A stretch of DNA of 64,000 nt from Cafeteria roenbergensis (Eukaryota; Sar; Bigyra; Bicosoecida; Cafeteriaceae). A program made the position numbers and the translations under genes. The DNA lies in the NCBI GenBank assembly GCA_008330645.1, contig VLTN01000095.1:1-64000 (forward strand), read 5' to 3'. Below are positions 23,291 through 33,900 of this stretch, in pieces (position 1 is the first letter of the stretch; the number at the start of each line of letters is the position of its first letter). The notes below the pieces were generated by a model, which saw only the letters and a list, made by a program, of their open reading frames with translations, ran no database searches and was not told the origin of the DNA.

Positions 23291-25300
23291 TCACGCCGGT
23301 TGCTGCTTGCGCACACGAGCGTACGCCTGGCGCAGGGCCTTGCCGTCGAACACGGCGAGGCTTGCCAGCACTGCCAGAGCGCACGCCGCGCCCACGCCGA
23401 CATGCTGCGCCTCGCCCAGAAGCGTGGCCGCTCCCCCTCCCTCTGGCTCGCCGGTGAAGAACCACGCGGACGCTCGCGCCGCAGCCCCGGCCGCAACAAG
23501 AACGCCCAGGCTGGCGTAAGACGGCGCGGCGCGGGACAGGTCCAGCGGCTCGCCTGTCCTCTTCTCGGCCACCTCCCGCGCCACGCTGAGGGCGGCCGCC
23601 GCGCGAAAGAGCATGTTTGCCGAGTCCGCAAATATCAGTCCGCGGATTCCCAGGAGCGCCAACAGCCCGGGGACGCCCGTCACAAACGGGTCGCCGAGTG
23701 CCAGGGCAACGTACAGCCCAAATGTAATGGCCATAGCGGCGTTGAGCCACCCGACGGCATCCCGGGGCGCTGTTGCCACGGCGAAGGCCTCCGTGACACC
23801 GTTCAGCGCGAGACAGAGCACGTACAAGCAATACGCGGCAAGGCCGCCGGCGACGCCAGTGCCGGACCAGCGCGCGCCCAGCAGCAGCCGCACCAGTGTG
23901 CCGCAGAAGGGGGGACCGAGCACTGCCAGAACAAGCCCCAGCGTGAGCACGAGCCGCAGAGCCAGCACCAGCAGCTCTGCAGCGGTCCGCATCCGCGCTT
24001 CGGCCTCCAGCTGCCGAAGGGCCGCCCTTGCCCGGGCTACGGCCCTGGCATCGTCCTCCGCCGCAGCGGCCGGCAGGTCGCCCTCGCTGCCCTCGCCACT
24101 GCTGCCGCCCTCGCTAACGCCTGGCGTGCCCTCTGCCAACCGCCCGGCCCGCCCTCTCCTCCTCCTGATCCCCGCAGCACCGACACCGCCGCCCGTGGCT
24201 GAGCGCTGCGCGGGGGTCACTGCTTCCGTGGGGGGCGCCTCCGCCTCCGCCTCTGGCTCCGCCTCCGCCTCGGCCTCGGTGCCGGCGTCGGCAGCAAGCG
24301 ACGCGAACAGCGTTCGGGCGGCGTCCTCGATCGGGTAGAGCAGCAGCCGGACGGCGAGGGACCCGTAGTTGCTCACGGCCGCAAACTCCCCTCGAAGGCC
24401 GATCGGCGCAGTGAGCAGAACCATCCGATTGCCCTCCGTGAGCAGGTGCTTGGTCACGTTCTGCACTCCAAAGGCCAGAGTCAAGCCCCACGAGCGCTGG
24501 CTAAGGAACGACCCTGGTCCGGCAACGTTGTCGTCCTCGCCTGCAGGTGCAGTGGCGGAGCTGGCCTCGCCGCTGCACTCTGGCAACGCCATCTTCGCGC
24601 CGGGAGCAGGCCCGGGAAGCAGCGATGCGACGGAGGTAACCCCCCTAAGCGCTGCGACCTGCCCGCCCATGCCCTCGACCAGCATCCACCGCCAATATAC
24701 GACGAGCAGGACCGCCCCGTAGACGAGCTGTGCGAACCCGAATGCGGGCAGCCCCCAACCAGCCCAGACGAGCACGAAGGTCACGCAGCACTTGAGCAGA
24801 ACGCCAGCTCCCTCTGCCGTGGCCCGAGCGCCGTACTGAAGCGACGTGGTCGCCAATATGTACACAGGCTCGGCGAGGGTTTCGAGGGCAGCACCGGCCA
24901 CCACGAAGAGCGCAGAGAGTCGCGCGTCGCTGCTGAGCCCGGCGAGCAGCCCGGGCCAGAGAAGCGCGACGCTGGCAGCGCCACACAGCGTCAGCCCAAG
25001 GGGCACTGGCCCCCACGCAACGTTGAGCAGCTCCTGACGGCGAGCTGCTCGGACAACAGCCGGCGCCTCAGGCACCGTGATGCGGATTGCCAGGAGTCGG
25101 AACGACTCGCGAGACATGAACAGCAACGTGGCGAGCAGCAGCTCCATGTCGCTAGATGCGAACCCAAGGACCTCGGCGTTCACCGTTCGGGTGATGAGTG
25201 TGTTCATGGTGAACGTCACAATGCGCTGGCCCAGCACTAGCACCATCAGCAAGGACGCGCCGCGGGCCGACCGCTCGACGGCGTCGCTGGCGGCTCCCAT
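23291..25300 (-). CDS. RFT1: RFT1, oligosaccharide-lipid translocation protein
   Basis: One uninterrupted 669-residue frame. The N-terminus carries the RFT1 signature (VLGQRIVTFTMNTLITR, then LLFMSRESFRLLAIR), and the second half has YCLYVLCLALNGVTEAF, conserved in the family. About a dozen hydrophobic helices are visible. RFT1 is an ER membrane protein of the MOP flippase superfamily required for N-glycan precursor assembly (Man5GlcNAc2-PP-dolichol step); whether it is the flippase itself has been disputed. It is about 130 residues longer than yeast or human RFT1 because of a cytoplasmic insert (about residues 335-430) that begins with an alternating Ala-Glu tract. Its stop lies 281 bp upstream of the SelO start on the same strand. 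Confidence 0.9.
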   Translation of the reverse strand: MGAASDAVERSARGASLLMVLVLGQRIVTFTMNTLITRTVNAEVLGFASSDMELLLATLLFMSRESFRLLAIRITVPEAPAVVRAARRQELLNVAWGPVPLGLTLCGAASVALLWPGLLAGLSSDARLSALFVVAGAALETLAEPVYILATTSLQYGARATAEGAGVLLKCCVTFVLVWAGWGLPAFGFAQLVYGAVLLVVYWRWMLVEGMGGQVAALRGVTSVASLLPGPAPGAKMALPECSGEASSATAPAGEDDNVAGPGSFLSQRSWGLTLAFGVQNVTKHLLTEGNRMVLLTAPIGLRGEFAAVSNYGSLAVRLLLYPIEDAARTLFASLAADAGTEAEAEAEPEAEAEAPPTEAVTPAQRSATGGGVGAAGIRRRRGRAGRLAEGTPGVSEGGSSGEGSEGDLPAAAAEDDARAVARARAALRQLEAEARMRTAAELLVLALRLVLTLGLVLAVLGPPFCGTLVRLLLGARWSGTGVAGGLAAYCLYVLCLALNGVTEAFAVATAPRDAVGWLNAAMAITFGLYVALALGDPFVTGVPGLLALLGIRGLIFADSANMLFRAAAALSVAREVAEKRTGEPLDLSRAAPSYASLGVLVAAGAAARASAWFFTGEPEGGGAATLLGEAQHVGVGAACALAVLASLAVFDGKALRQAYARVRKQQPA

Positions 25301-25617
25301 TGCCGAGGCGCCTCGCGGGACAGACTGTCCGCCGGACAGGGCCAGAGAGGAACCAGACTCCCGCGCCCCGAGCGCTCCCTACCGTGATGGCGGGTGTCGT
25401 CCCCGTGCCCGGAGGCGCCGGCGGTTGCCCCGCAGCAGCTTTGCTTGAGCAGAGCCAAATTTCGTCGCCGCCATCCATGCCAGGCAGCAGTCCGCCCGAG
25501 TTCACCTGCGACACCGAGCATCCGAGGGCGTGGCGCCAAGCAGGATCACTGTAGCGCGGCTCCAGGCTTCGGGCGGCTTGCCGGCTGTTCCAGCGGCGCT
25601 GCCGCTTTCAGCGCGGA
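25301..25617. promoter_or_regulatory. Upstream region between divergent genes
   Basis: 317 bp between the RFT1 start (minus) and the earliest plausible start of the NAD-kinase-like gene (plus). It may contain an unrecognised first exon of the latter. No defined element seen. Confidence 0.35.
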
Positions 25618-27202
25618 ATGGGCTGGTGGCACGGGCGGGCCGCGCGCATGCACCGCTCGCTGCGTGCAGATAAAGCCTGGGGAGTTTGCGCAGGGCACTC
25701 CCGAAAGATGTGCTGGTCGCAGCCGTACCGGGCCAGTGCTCGGGGCATTGCTGCGGGTGCCCATGGCCGAGTGCTTGTGGTCTCTGACGATGGCACGGAG
25801 CGCGGCGCCGCGGCCACTAGGAACGCGGCAGCATTCCTCCGCGAGGTCCTTGGTCAGGATGTTGTGGTGTACGCACCGCTTCTTCCGCAGAGCGGCCTTG
25901 CCGGCAAGCACGTGAGCAGGCGAGAGCCCAAGCGGCAGCATTGAGGCCGCGTTGAATTCCCTCAGAAGGCAACCATGGACTCTGTGGCAGCCCTGCCCCG
26001 TACCATCGCTGAGGGCCATTCACCAGCCCAAGAGCGCGCGACGCCCAGGAATGTCCGTTCGCAGGCAGTCATTCCGATTCAATCTGCCTTAGTCAGCGGG
26101 ATGGCAAGCGTGTATGGAGACGACTGGGAGTCAGAGACGACACCCGTCGCTGTTCCCCAGCACTGCCGCAGCGGCGTTGTGCGCGCAGCGCCTGCCTCGC
26201 ACTTCCGCGACCCCTCATCGATAGTTCCATTGGGCATCGACATTGCCGTGACCATCTCAGCTGCTGCTGCTCCAGCGTTGTTGTCCTCGCTGTTCCCAGA
26301 CGCCTGCCCGCTCGTGGTGAGTGCAAGACTGAACTGCGGCGCGATTTGGTGATCCGGAGCACGCCCTTCGATGGGTTTCTATGGTGCACTGGTCTTGCGG
26401 GCCGGCACCATCTCGCCTTGACTGCGCATGCTGCATGTCTGATTGTGCCACCGCCTTGCCGCAGCTTGGCGCGGAAGTGTCTGATGCTGCACCAACCTGT
26501 GAAGAGGCAAGAATGCGAGCGTGGCTCGAAAACGCGATGACCTGTGCAGTGGAGGGAAGTGTGGATCTCCTGGCTCGACACCGGGCTCGGGTGAAGGTGT
26601 TCCGACCAGAGAGAGGGGAGCGCCAAGTCCGACCTTGCACCCACACTGCTCAGGCACTGCCAGTGCATCCCCACCTTGCGACGGCGCCCCGGCTGGCAAA
26701 AGCTGACGGCGATGCCCTCTGGGTCAGTCACCTTCCGGGGCCTGGACGCCTGCACGAGCGACCAAGGGTGCCTATGCTTCGCCGAGCAGCGCTGAACGAG
26801 GTCATTGTTCATCGCGCACCTGGTCCGTCGTCGACTTATTGCCGCATCTCGGTCGACGATCAACTCCTCACAACTGTTGTGGGAGATGGCCTCGTGCTTT
26901 GCACGCCAACAGGCTCAGGAGGCTACGCGCGTTCCCTAGGCGCAGCCGCTGTGGACCCGTCCATAGCAGGCATGCAGGTATGCCCTGTCAACCCGTACAG
27001 CCTGGCTTTCCGTCCGATGCTGCTCCCAGGCGCGTCAAAGATTTCCGTGGAGTTCGAGTCAGCACGCGCGCACCGGCCCCTCACGTTCCTCGTGGACGGC
27101 ACGCTGCACCCACTGGACGTCGCAGACACCGTCGAGGTATCCCGCGCTCCAGCAATGTTCAGCATCGTGCCTCGAGGGCAAACGCCTTCTCCTGCACTCT
27201 AG
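25618..27202 (+). CDS. NAD-kinase-like protein lacking the GGDG motif
   Basis: Exons 25618-25911, 26065-26316 and 26465-27202, both junctions phase 0 with GTGAG donors and GCAG acceptors; the exact start is uncertain (Met at 25618 or 25708, or an upstream exon). The C-terminal half follows the NAD kinase pattern: ALNEVIVHRAP, TTVVGDGLVLCTPTGSGGY, NPYSLAFRPMLLP and FLVDGTLHP. The N-terminal part aligns too (VLVVSDDGTERGA). But in IDIAVTISAAAAPALLSSLF the Gly-Gly-Asp-Gly of NAD kinases is replaced position for position by Ser-Ala-Ala-Ala, and the following LGSLGFL is degraded to LGAEVSD. GGDG binds the phosphoryl donor and substrate, so catalysis is unlikely: a pseudoenzyme, or regulatory partner of a true NADK elsewhere. 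Local GC appears lower than in neighbouring genes. Confidence 0.7.
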
Positions 27203-27904
27203 CACGCAAGGATCGGACTGCCCCAATGTGGCGGTTCTCGGGACTGCGTGGCATCTGGCTGCATTGCGAATGCAGTGACGGTGCTTCCGATGCAACGGCA
27301 GGCCAGGCCCATTCAGCAGTCGTCCGTCCCCGAGTCTGGACGCTTTTCTCGAAAGCTGGCGCAACCTATGCAAGCTGCAACGCTCCAAAGCAGCGGGGGC
27401 AGCGCAGCAATTGAGTGTCGGGGCAGTGTGTGGACGGTCTGATTTGTGCCCGAGTGCCCTGAGCAAACTTTGGCCGAATATCCTCGCTGCCCATCCACTG
27501 CACCGTTGACGGTGAACCGCTGCACGCCAGAGCCTTGAGGAGGTGCCATGCTTGAGTTCTTGATGCTGCCTCTGGGCTGTTTCGCATTCACGCGTCGCCG
27601 CGGTTTGATTTCACGAGGCATGCCAGAAAGGGTTGCAGTCAGTTTTCATCTCTCACAAACAAGGCAGCTGGGCACTCATCTGCGCGGCTCAGTCCTGACC
27701 ATACGAGTTGGACAAGGGACGAACCCGCGCAGAGCCGAAAGCCCGAAACACGCTCCTATCCAAGGCTAGGGTCAACAGACTCGCAGAAATGATGTGCAGC
27801 CATGGCGATTGCCAAGGCGTCTCAATTTTTTGACTTCGGACAAGCCAGGTCTGGATGCCAAAACCGGGCAAGAGTCCACCTCATGATCAGAGTGTCGCCT
27901 GTGG
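27203..27904. other. Convergent intergenic region
   Basis: About 700 bp between the NADK-like stop and the stop of the giant gene. It has lower GC than most of the window and several short open frames, none with a recognisable domain. Probably 3' UTRs of both genes. Confidence 0.5.
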
Positions 27905-30900
27905 CTACTTGGACTTGCGCAGCCTCCTTTTTGGAGCTTTCCGGGCGAAGGTCACCCCGGCCCCAAAGCTAAACGTCGGGTTCGCGCCTCCCGTCGGCGG
28001 TGTGCCATCGGCGCGAGAGCTAGTGCCCTTGGCCCTCGCGACAGGAGCAAATGACAACCCTGACTTTTTGCTTGAAGCCAGCATCGCCGGTGCTGGCGCC
28101 TCGACCCCAGGGCAAGCATGGCCTTGGTCCTGGTGGCTTGGCAAGGAACCAGCCGAGATCATAGGGTTGGTGACCTCGGTTTCGCTCGGGATGTGCACCC
28201 CAGCCGGCCGGACCGAAATGGCCGCTTGCCCCGCGCCGGCCACACCTCGTGCTGCCGCCCTTTCCCCCGATGTCATCCTTGCCCCGAAGCTGCGTGCGCG
28301 TGTTGAGCCTGGACGCGCATGCACGACGGATTGCGCCATCTCGCTGACGTGGGCATCGCGCTGCGCACGGCGAAGCTGCGACCGCGTGTCCTCAAAGTTT
28401 GCCTGCAATCTCTTGGCATGCTCACGAACCGCTTCCCATTGCTTCTCCGTGGGCAGAGCGTCGCTCTCGAGCGCTCCCGACGCAAGATCGGCATTGGCAG
28501 CGTCGCTGGCAGCCCTGGACGACACGAATGCCGACTGCTCCATGTGAAAGTCGCCAACCGTCTTTCCACCAGCTCCCGCCGAGACGCGCGCCTTGGTCGT
28601 GTCGTCCTCGCCCGAGATCTTCTTGGCCATCTTCTCGCGCTTGGCCCGCGTCGTGCACAGGGCAACGCACCACGCCGCCCGCTCGGGGTTGAGCATGAAG
28701 AAGACCTCGAAGGCCAGCAGGAGCCCGAAGTAGACGCAGGAGAGCAGGATCAGCGTGGCCACCGCGATGGCGAGCTGGTCGTACTCCTCCGTGTAGTAGG
28801 ACATGAGCTCCGGGTCGTTGAAGCGGTTGGACAGGAACATGATCCCCGACAGGTTCACCAGCACGCCGCACGCGAGCAAGACCGACTCCACGGCGTTGTA
28901 GTCGACCAGGAACATGGCGAAGCTCACGTTCGTGGCCTTGTCCTCCTCCAGGTCCGCAACGGCGGCGCCCAGCGCCGCATCGCGCCAGGTGCCAGTACGA
29001 GACCCGCCCGGATTGTACGCCTCCTCCACGGCGGTCATCTCCTCCCGGATGCGCCAGTGGTCGCTGCGGGTGTGCAGGGTGTCTGCGATGCCGGCCTGCA
29101 GCAGGTGGTGGCGAACCGTGCGGTCGTAGTCGCTGGGGCTCATGTACGGCAGGTTGCGCACCTGCAGCGCGTACGCGCCGAACATGACGAGCAGCGAGAA
29201 CGCAAGCTGGTACGACGGCGTCGAGCGGAACATGAGCGCGGTAAAGGCGATGAGGAACTTGCGGAGCAGGATGAGCGCGATCCAGTACGAGGCCTTGCCG
29301 GGGCGGAACAGGTAGTAGAGGCGGTTGTACTTGCAGCGGAACAGCCACACCTCCTCCGTCATGTACTCGCGGGTCTTGTACCGCGGGTCGCGGGCGGCGA
29401 GGGCACGGCAGACCTGGTCGCGCTTCACGATGAGCTTGTTCCGGCGGAGCACCAGCAGCGACAGCAGCGGGTAGGCAGCCACGTACACCACCATGGCCAC
29501 GAGGCCGAAGGGGAAGAGCGTCAGGTGCACGTCCGACTCGAAGCAGACGACGTCGGTCATGCCGCTCATGTACAGGTTGCCGTCGGGGGGGTCGGTGGGC
29601 GAGCAGTTGAACACGTCGAGGGTCATGCGGGTCAGCGTCAGGTAGCCCACGTACATCATGACGATGAAGACCGACACCAGCGCGTGAGCGTGCGAGGACC
29701 GGTCCTTGGCCGCAACGCGCTTGATGAAGGTCTTGTACGCGTACGACGCGCCGAACACGCTCAGCAGCATCCCGGCGGCCGTGACGGGAAGCGCCATGAC
29801 CAGGAACCACTTGAGGCTGAAGGTCACCTCGGGGATGGCGCACTCGGGCGCAGCGAGCTCGATGTTGAGGTTGAACGCGCTGAGCCAGCGGAAGAGGCCC
29901 TTGAGGATGTTGGGCCAGCGCACGCGCGCGCGGGCGAAGAGCGCCAGGACCTGGAAGTAGTCCACGCCGATGGCCACGAAGGCAATGTTCACCTGCCGCG
30001 CGTTGAGCATCCACGCCGCGAAGGACAGCACCGCCGCCGCGAGGAAGAAGAGCACGAAGATCAGCCACGGCTGGTCGGGGCACTTCTCGCACTGGCCGTT
30101 GATGCGGTAGTACTTGCCCTGCACGCACTGCGAGCACCGCTCCGACGTGTATCCCTCGCTGCACAGGTTCGCGCCGAGGCAGGCCCACTTGGGCTCGCAG
30201 GGCGCGAAGGCAGGGCACTCCTCGCGGGCCTGCCGCTTCTCGTGGCACGCGGGGTGGGGCGTCGTGTAGTTGAAGCGCCACCAGCCCGGCAGCGACACCA
30301 CCAGGTCGTACATCTGCTCGTCGCCGTCGGAGCAGTTCGCCCCGAGCGCGTCCACGGAGCACTTGAGGCACTCCTCGCCGCGCAGCCCGTAGTACAGCGG
30401 CGCCTTGCACTCGGTGATGAACATCTCCTCGAAGTCGTACAGCACGAACGGCTCCGTGCGGTTGGCCACGAGGATGGTCACGTTCTTGGGGCCCACCACG
30501 TCCGTCGCGGGAGAGCACTGCAGCGAGCCGTCGTTCAGCCACTCCGCGCCCTCGCACGGGATGTCGTTCACCGTGATGGCCACCGCGGTCGGCTCCCAGC
30601 CGAAGTTCTTGCCCCGGATCACCACGCGCTCGCCGAGCGCGTCGGGGGTGTTGGGCATCAGGCTGGTCACGATGGGCGGGTCGTACGCGAACACGGCGCC
30701 GGGGCTCGGCGCGTTGCGGCGGTTTCCGATGCTCACACGCACCCCGAGCCTGTCGCCGAAGCCCTGCGGCGCCTCGCACGTGATGCGGTTGTGCGTCTGG
30801 GAGACCACCCGGCACTCCCGGCCGCCGATGGACACGAACGCGCCGCTCCGGCCGAACGACTCCCCCTCCACCAGCAGGGCATACCCGCCGCGGGTGTCGA

Positions 30901-33900
30901 AGCACTCCGCGGGCACGGTGCGGCTGGCCTCGCGCGTGGCGCCGCCAGGAAGCTTCACCAGGTACACCCGCTCCCTGTCTTGGCACGCTGCCGGGTCCTT
31001 GTCCGCGCGGCTCACGCCGTCAACCACGGGCGGGTCGTACGAGAACGTGACGGCCTCGCGCGACGCCTGCCCGCCCACCGTGACGCGCACGGTGAGGTCC
31101 TCGCCGAAGCCCTCCGGCATGAAGAAGCGGATCGTGGTGTCGTTGTGCAGCAGAACGTCCTCGGCAGGCACCGCGATGACCATGCCGACGCCCGCGTCCA
31201 GCAGGGCCTCCGAGGGCCGCAGCTCGACGGCGCCACTCGTTCCCAGGTCCGCGCCGACCACGGTCACGACCAGGCGCTCTCCGGGGATCTCGGTCATGCG
31301 GTCTGCGGAGATGGTCGGTCGCGTCCTGCCCGAAGTGGGCCCGTGGGCGGGCACCACAGCCTGCACAACGGGGCGGTTGTACGAGTACCGCACACCGTCG
31401 TCCGAGGTCTGGTCGCGAACCGCCACCGCCACCGGCAGCGACACTCCCTGGCCGTGGCTCGTGCGGCACTCCACGGCGGTCATCGAGGAGGAGAGCACGG
31501 TGCAGTTGTACGGCCCGAGGTGCACCACGGGCCGCGTCGGGCCCAGGTCCTTGCCCCGAATCACGACAACCTGGCCGCCGAGGGTCGGGGCCTGGGGCGC
31601 CCCGGGGCCGATGCTCGCCACGCTGGGCCGCCGGTACCGCACCATCGGCGAGCCGGAGAGGCGCGACGACTGCGCTCCCACGACGAACTCGACGGGGTGG
31701 CGGCGGCCGTCCCCCAGAGGCAGAGTCACGACTAGCTCGCTGTCCGAGTGCGAGATGATCGCCAAGGGCAGGACCTGGCCCGTGTAGGCGCTCGTCAGCG
31801 TGAACTGGCGCTGGCTGTCGAACTCAGGGCGGCCGAAGCCCTCGCCTCGGACCACTGCCACGGCGCCGGCCGTCGGAATGCCGCCCTCCTCGTTCTCGGC
31901 GGCGTCCACGAAGCTGTGGATCTTGTTCGTGTCGGGGTCCAGGTCCCGGGCCACCACCGAGTCGATGCGCGGCGGGGAGTACGAGAAGGTCAGCTCGGAC
32001 GCGCGCGACCGCCCGCCTGGCACGCTGATGAGCACGGGAAGGCCGGCGCCCACGCCGGGCGGCGTGATGCAGCGGATGGTCTCCTTGCCGTCCCGCGCCT
32101 CCTCCGGGGTGGCGGCCTTCTTCTCGTAGACAGGGCACGCGAAGGAGTCCCCGAAGGTGACCTGGATCTGCGTCAGGTCCGTCACGGTGTCGATGTCCGA
32201 CACGCCCGCGACGAAGAACTCCTCGCCGCCCACTGTCTTCATGTCCTCCCACTCGCCTTGGCCCTCGAGCGCGTTGAAGTTGGGCACCGGCTTCTTGAAG
32301 TAGAACACGTTGGACGACACCCCGTCCACCTCTACAGAGCAGGCGAGCTCTCGGTCCGCGTTCGCGGGATCTGGGATGATGAACATGATCTGGCCGTGGG
32401 TCCAGGACTCTGGCGCAACCGGGACGCCGTCCACCTTGATGGAACCGCAGCCCTGGCTGCCGCTGCAGAAGGACTCGCCCTCCACGAAAACGCGAAGCAG
32501 GCCCGTCTCCACTTGCTGGCGGTCCGGCGCGATGTTCGTGATGAACGGAGCGTCGTAGCGGAACGGCACCACCGCCGAGGGCACACCGTCCACGAGCAGC
32601 AGCAGCTCCCGCGAGGCGCCGAAGCCCTCGGGCACCTCGAAGTCCACGTAGTGCGAGCCGTCCTTGAGAGACCCGGACATCGCGATTGCCGGCCGCTCCA
32701 GCGACCCCAGCCACAGCTCCACCTCCACGGCCCTCGCTGATGAGTCGCCGGTCCAGAGGGAGCCGAAGTGGGCGTCCATCACGGCCTTGGCCGGAGTGGC
32801 ATGCCCGCCCGCGTTGAGCAGCACGGACAGCTCCGAGAGCGGCCACTTGACCCCGAAGTCCTGACCGGTCACTCGGACCAGCACGCCGCCGTTCGTGGCG
32901 GAGTTGCCTGGGGTCGTGGCGTTGATCACCGGGCGTGCGTACGACGTCGACACACTGCTGAGCGGGCTCGCCTGCCCCTTGACGGTCACGACCCAGCGCA
33001 GCACGCGGCCCGTGCCGGGCACAGTTTGGCAGCGGATCTCCTTGTGCGGGACGGACACGTGGCACCCGTGGGCCGCGAACTCTGACCCGGTCGGGCCGTA
33101 CGTCACAGACTGCAGGTACTTGCCCACGGAGAAGTAGTTGCCCTGGATGACGATCTCCTGGCCGCCGTTGGTCGAAGCGTCTGCCGCCGCCGGACCAGCG
33201 AAGCCCGTGATCTCGGGCGGGTGGTAGTCCGTGGTGGGGCTGACCGAGGCCTGCTCGTCGACGGTGATGGACCATGTCAGGTCCTCGCCGGCGCCGACGT
33301 CGGTGGTGCACTGAATCAGCGTGTGCGCCGTGACCACGCTGCAGTCCTGCGCCGAGAACTCCGCCGACCCCTTGCCGTACGTCGCGTTCTGCACCACCGT
33401 CGCGAGCCCTCCGAAGTTGCGACCCTCGATGAACACGACCTCCTGGCCGGCCGTGTCGGCGTCCGTGGCGCCCGGCCCGCGGTAGAAGCTCACCACAGGC
33501 GGGTGGTAGTTGGTCGGCATGTCCAGCATGCGGGCGGTGCGCTGGGCGCCGATCTCCAGCTCCCAGACCAGCTCCCGCCCAGTGCCCTCCGTCGTGATGC
33601 ACACGACCTGCTCGTGCGGCACCGTGACGCGGCAGTCGCGCGCGTGGTATGCGGGCCAGCTCGGGCCGTCCCTGCCGTACATGGCCAGCGGAGCAAGGCC
33701 GGCGATGACGTTGCCGTCCGCGTCCAGCTGCGTGACGGGGCCGAAGTTGGCCCCTGAGAGGAGCACCTGCTGCCCCCCCTTGGTGTCGGCCATGTCCGCG
33801 CCCAGGCCGCCGATCTTGGTGATCACAGGCGGCTTGTAGGCAGAGGTGCCCTCCGCCCCGCCGCTCACCGCGGAGAGCTGGCCGCCGACCGAGACCCTCC

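Noticed and set aside
28319-31735. 1,138-codon plus-strand open frame opposite the giant gene
   Set aside because: His/Arg/Val-rich translation with no domain. It is the antisense reading of strongly biased GC-rich codons of the giant gene, which has clear domains throughout.
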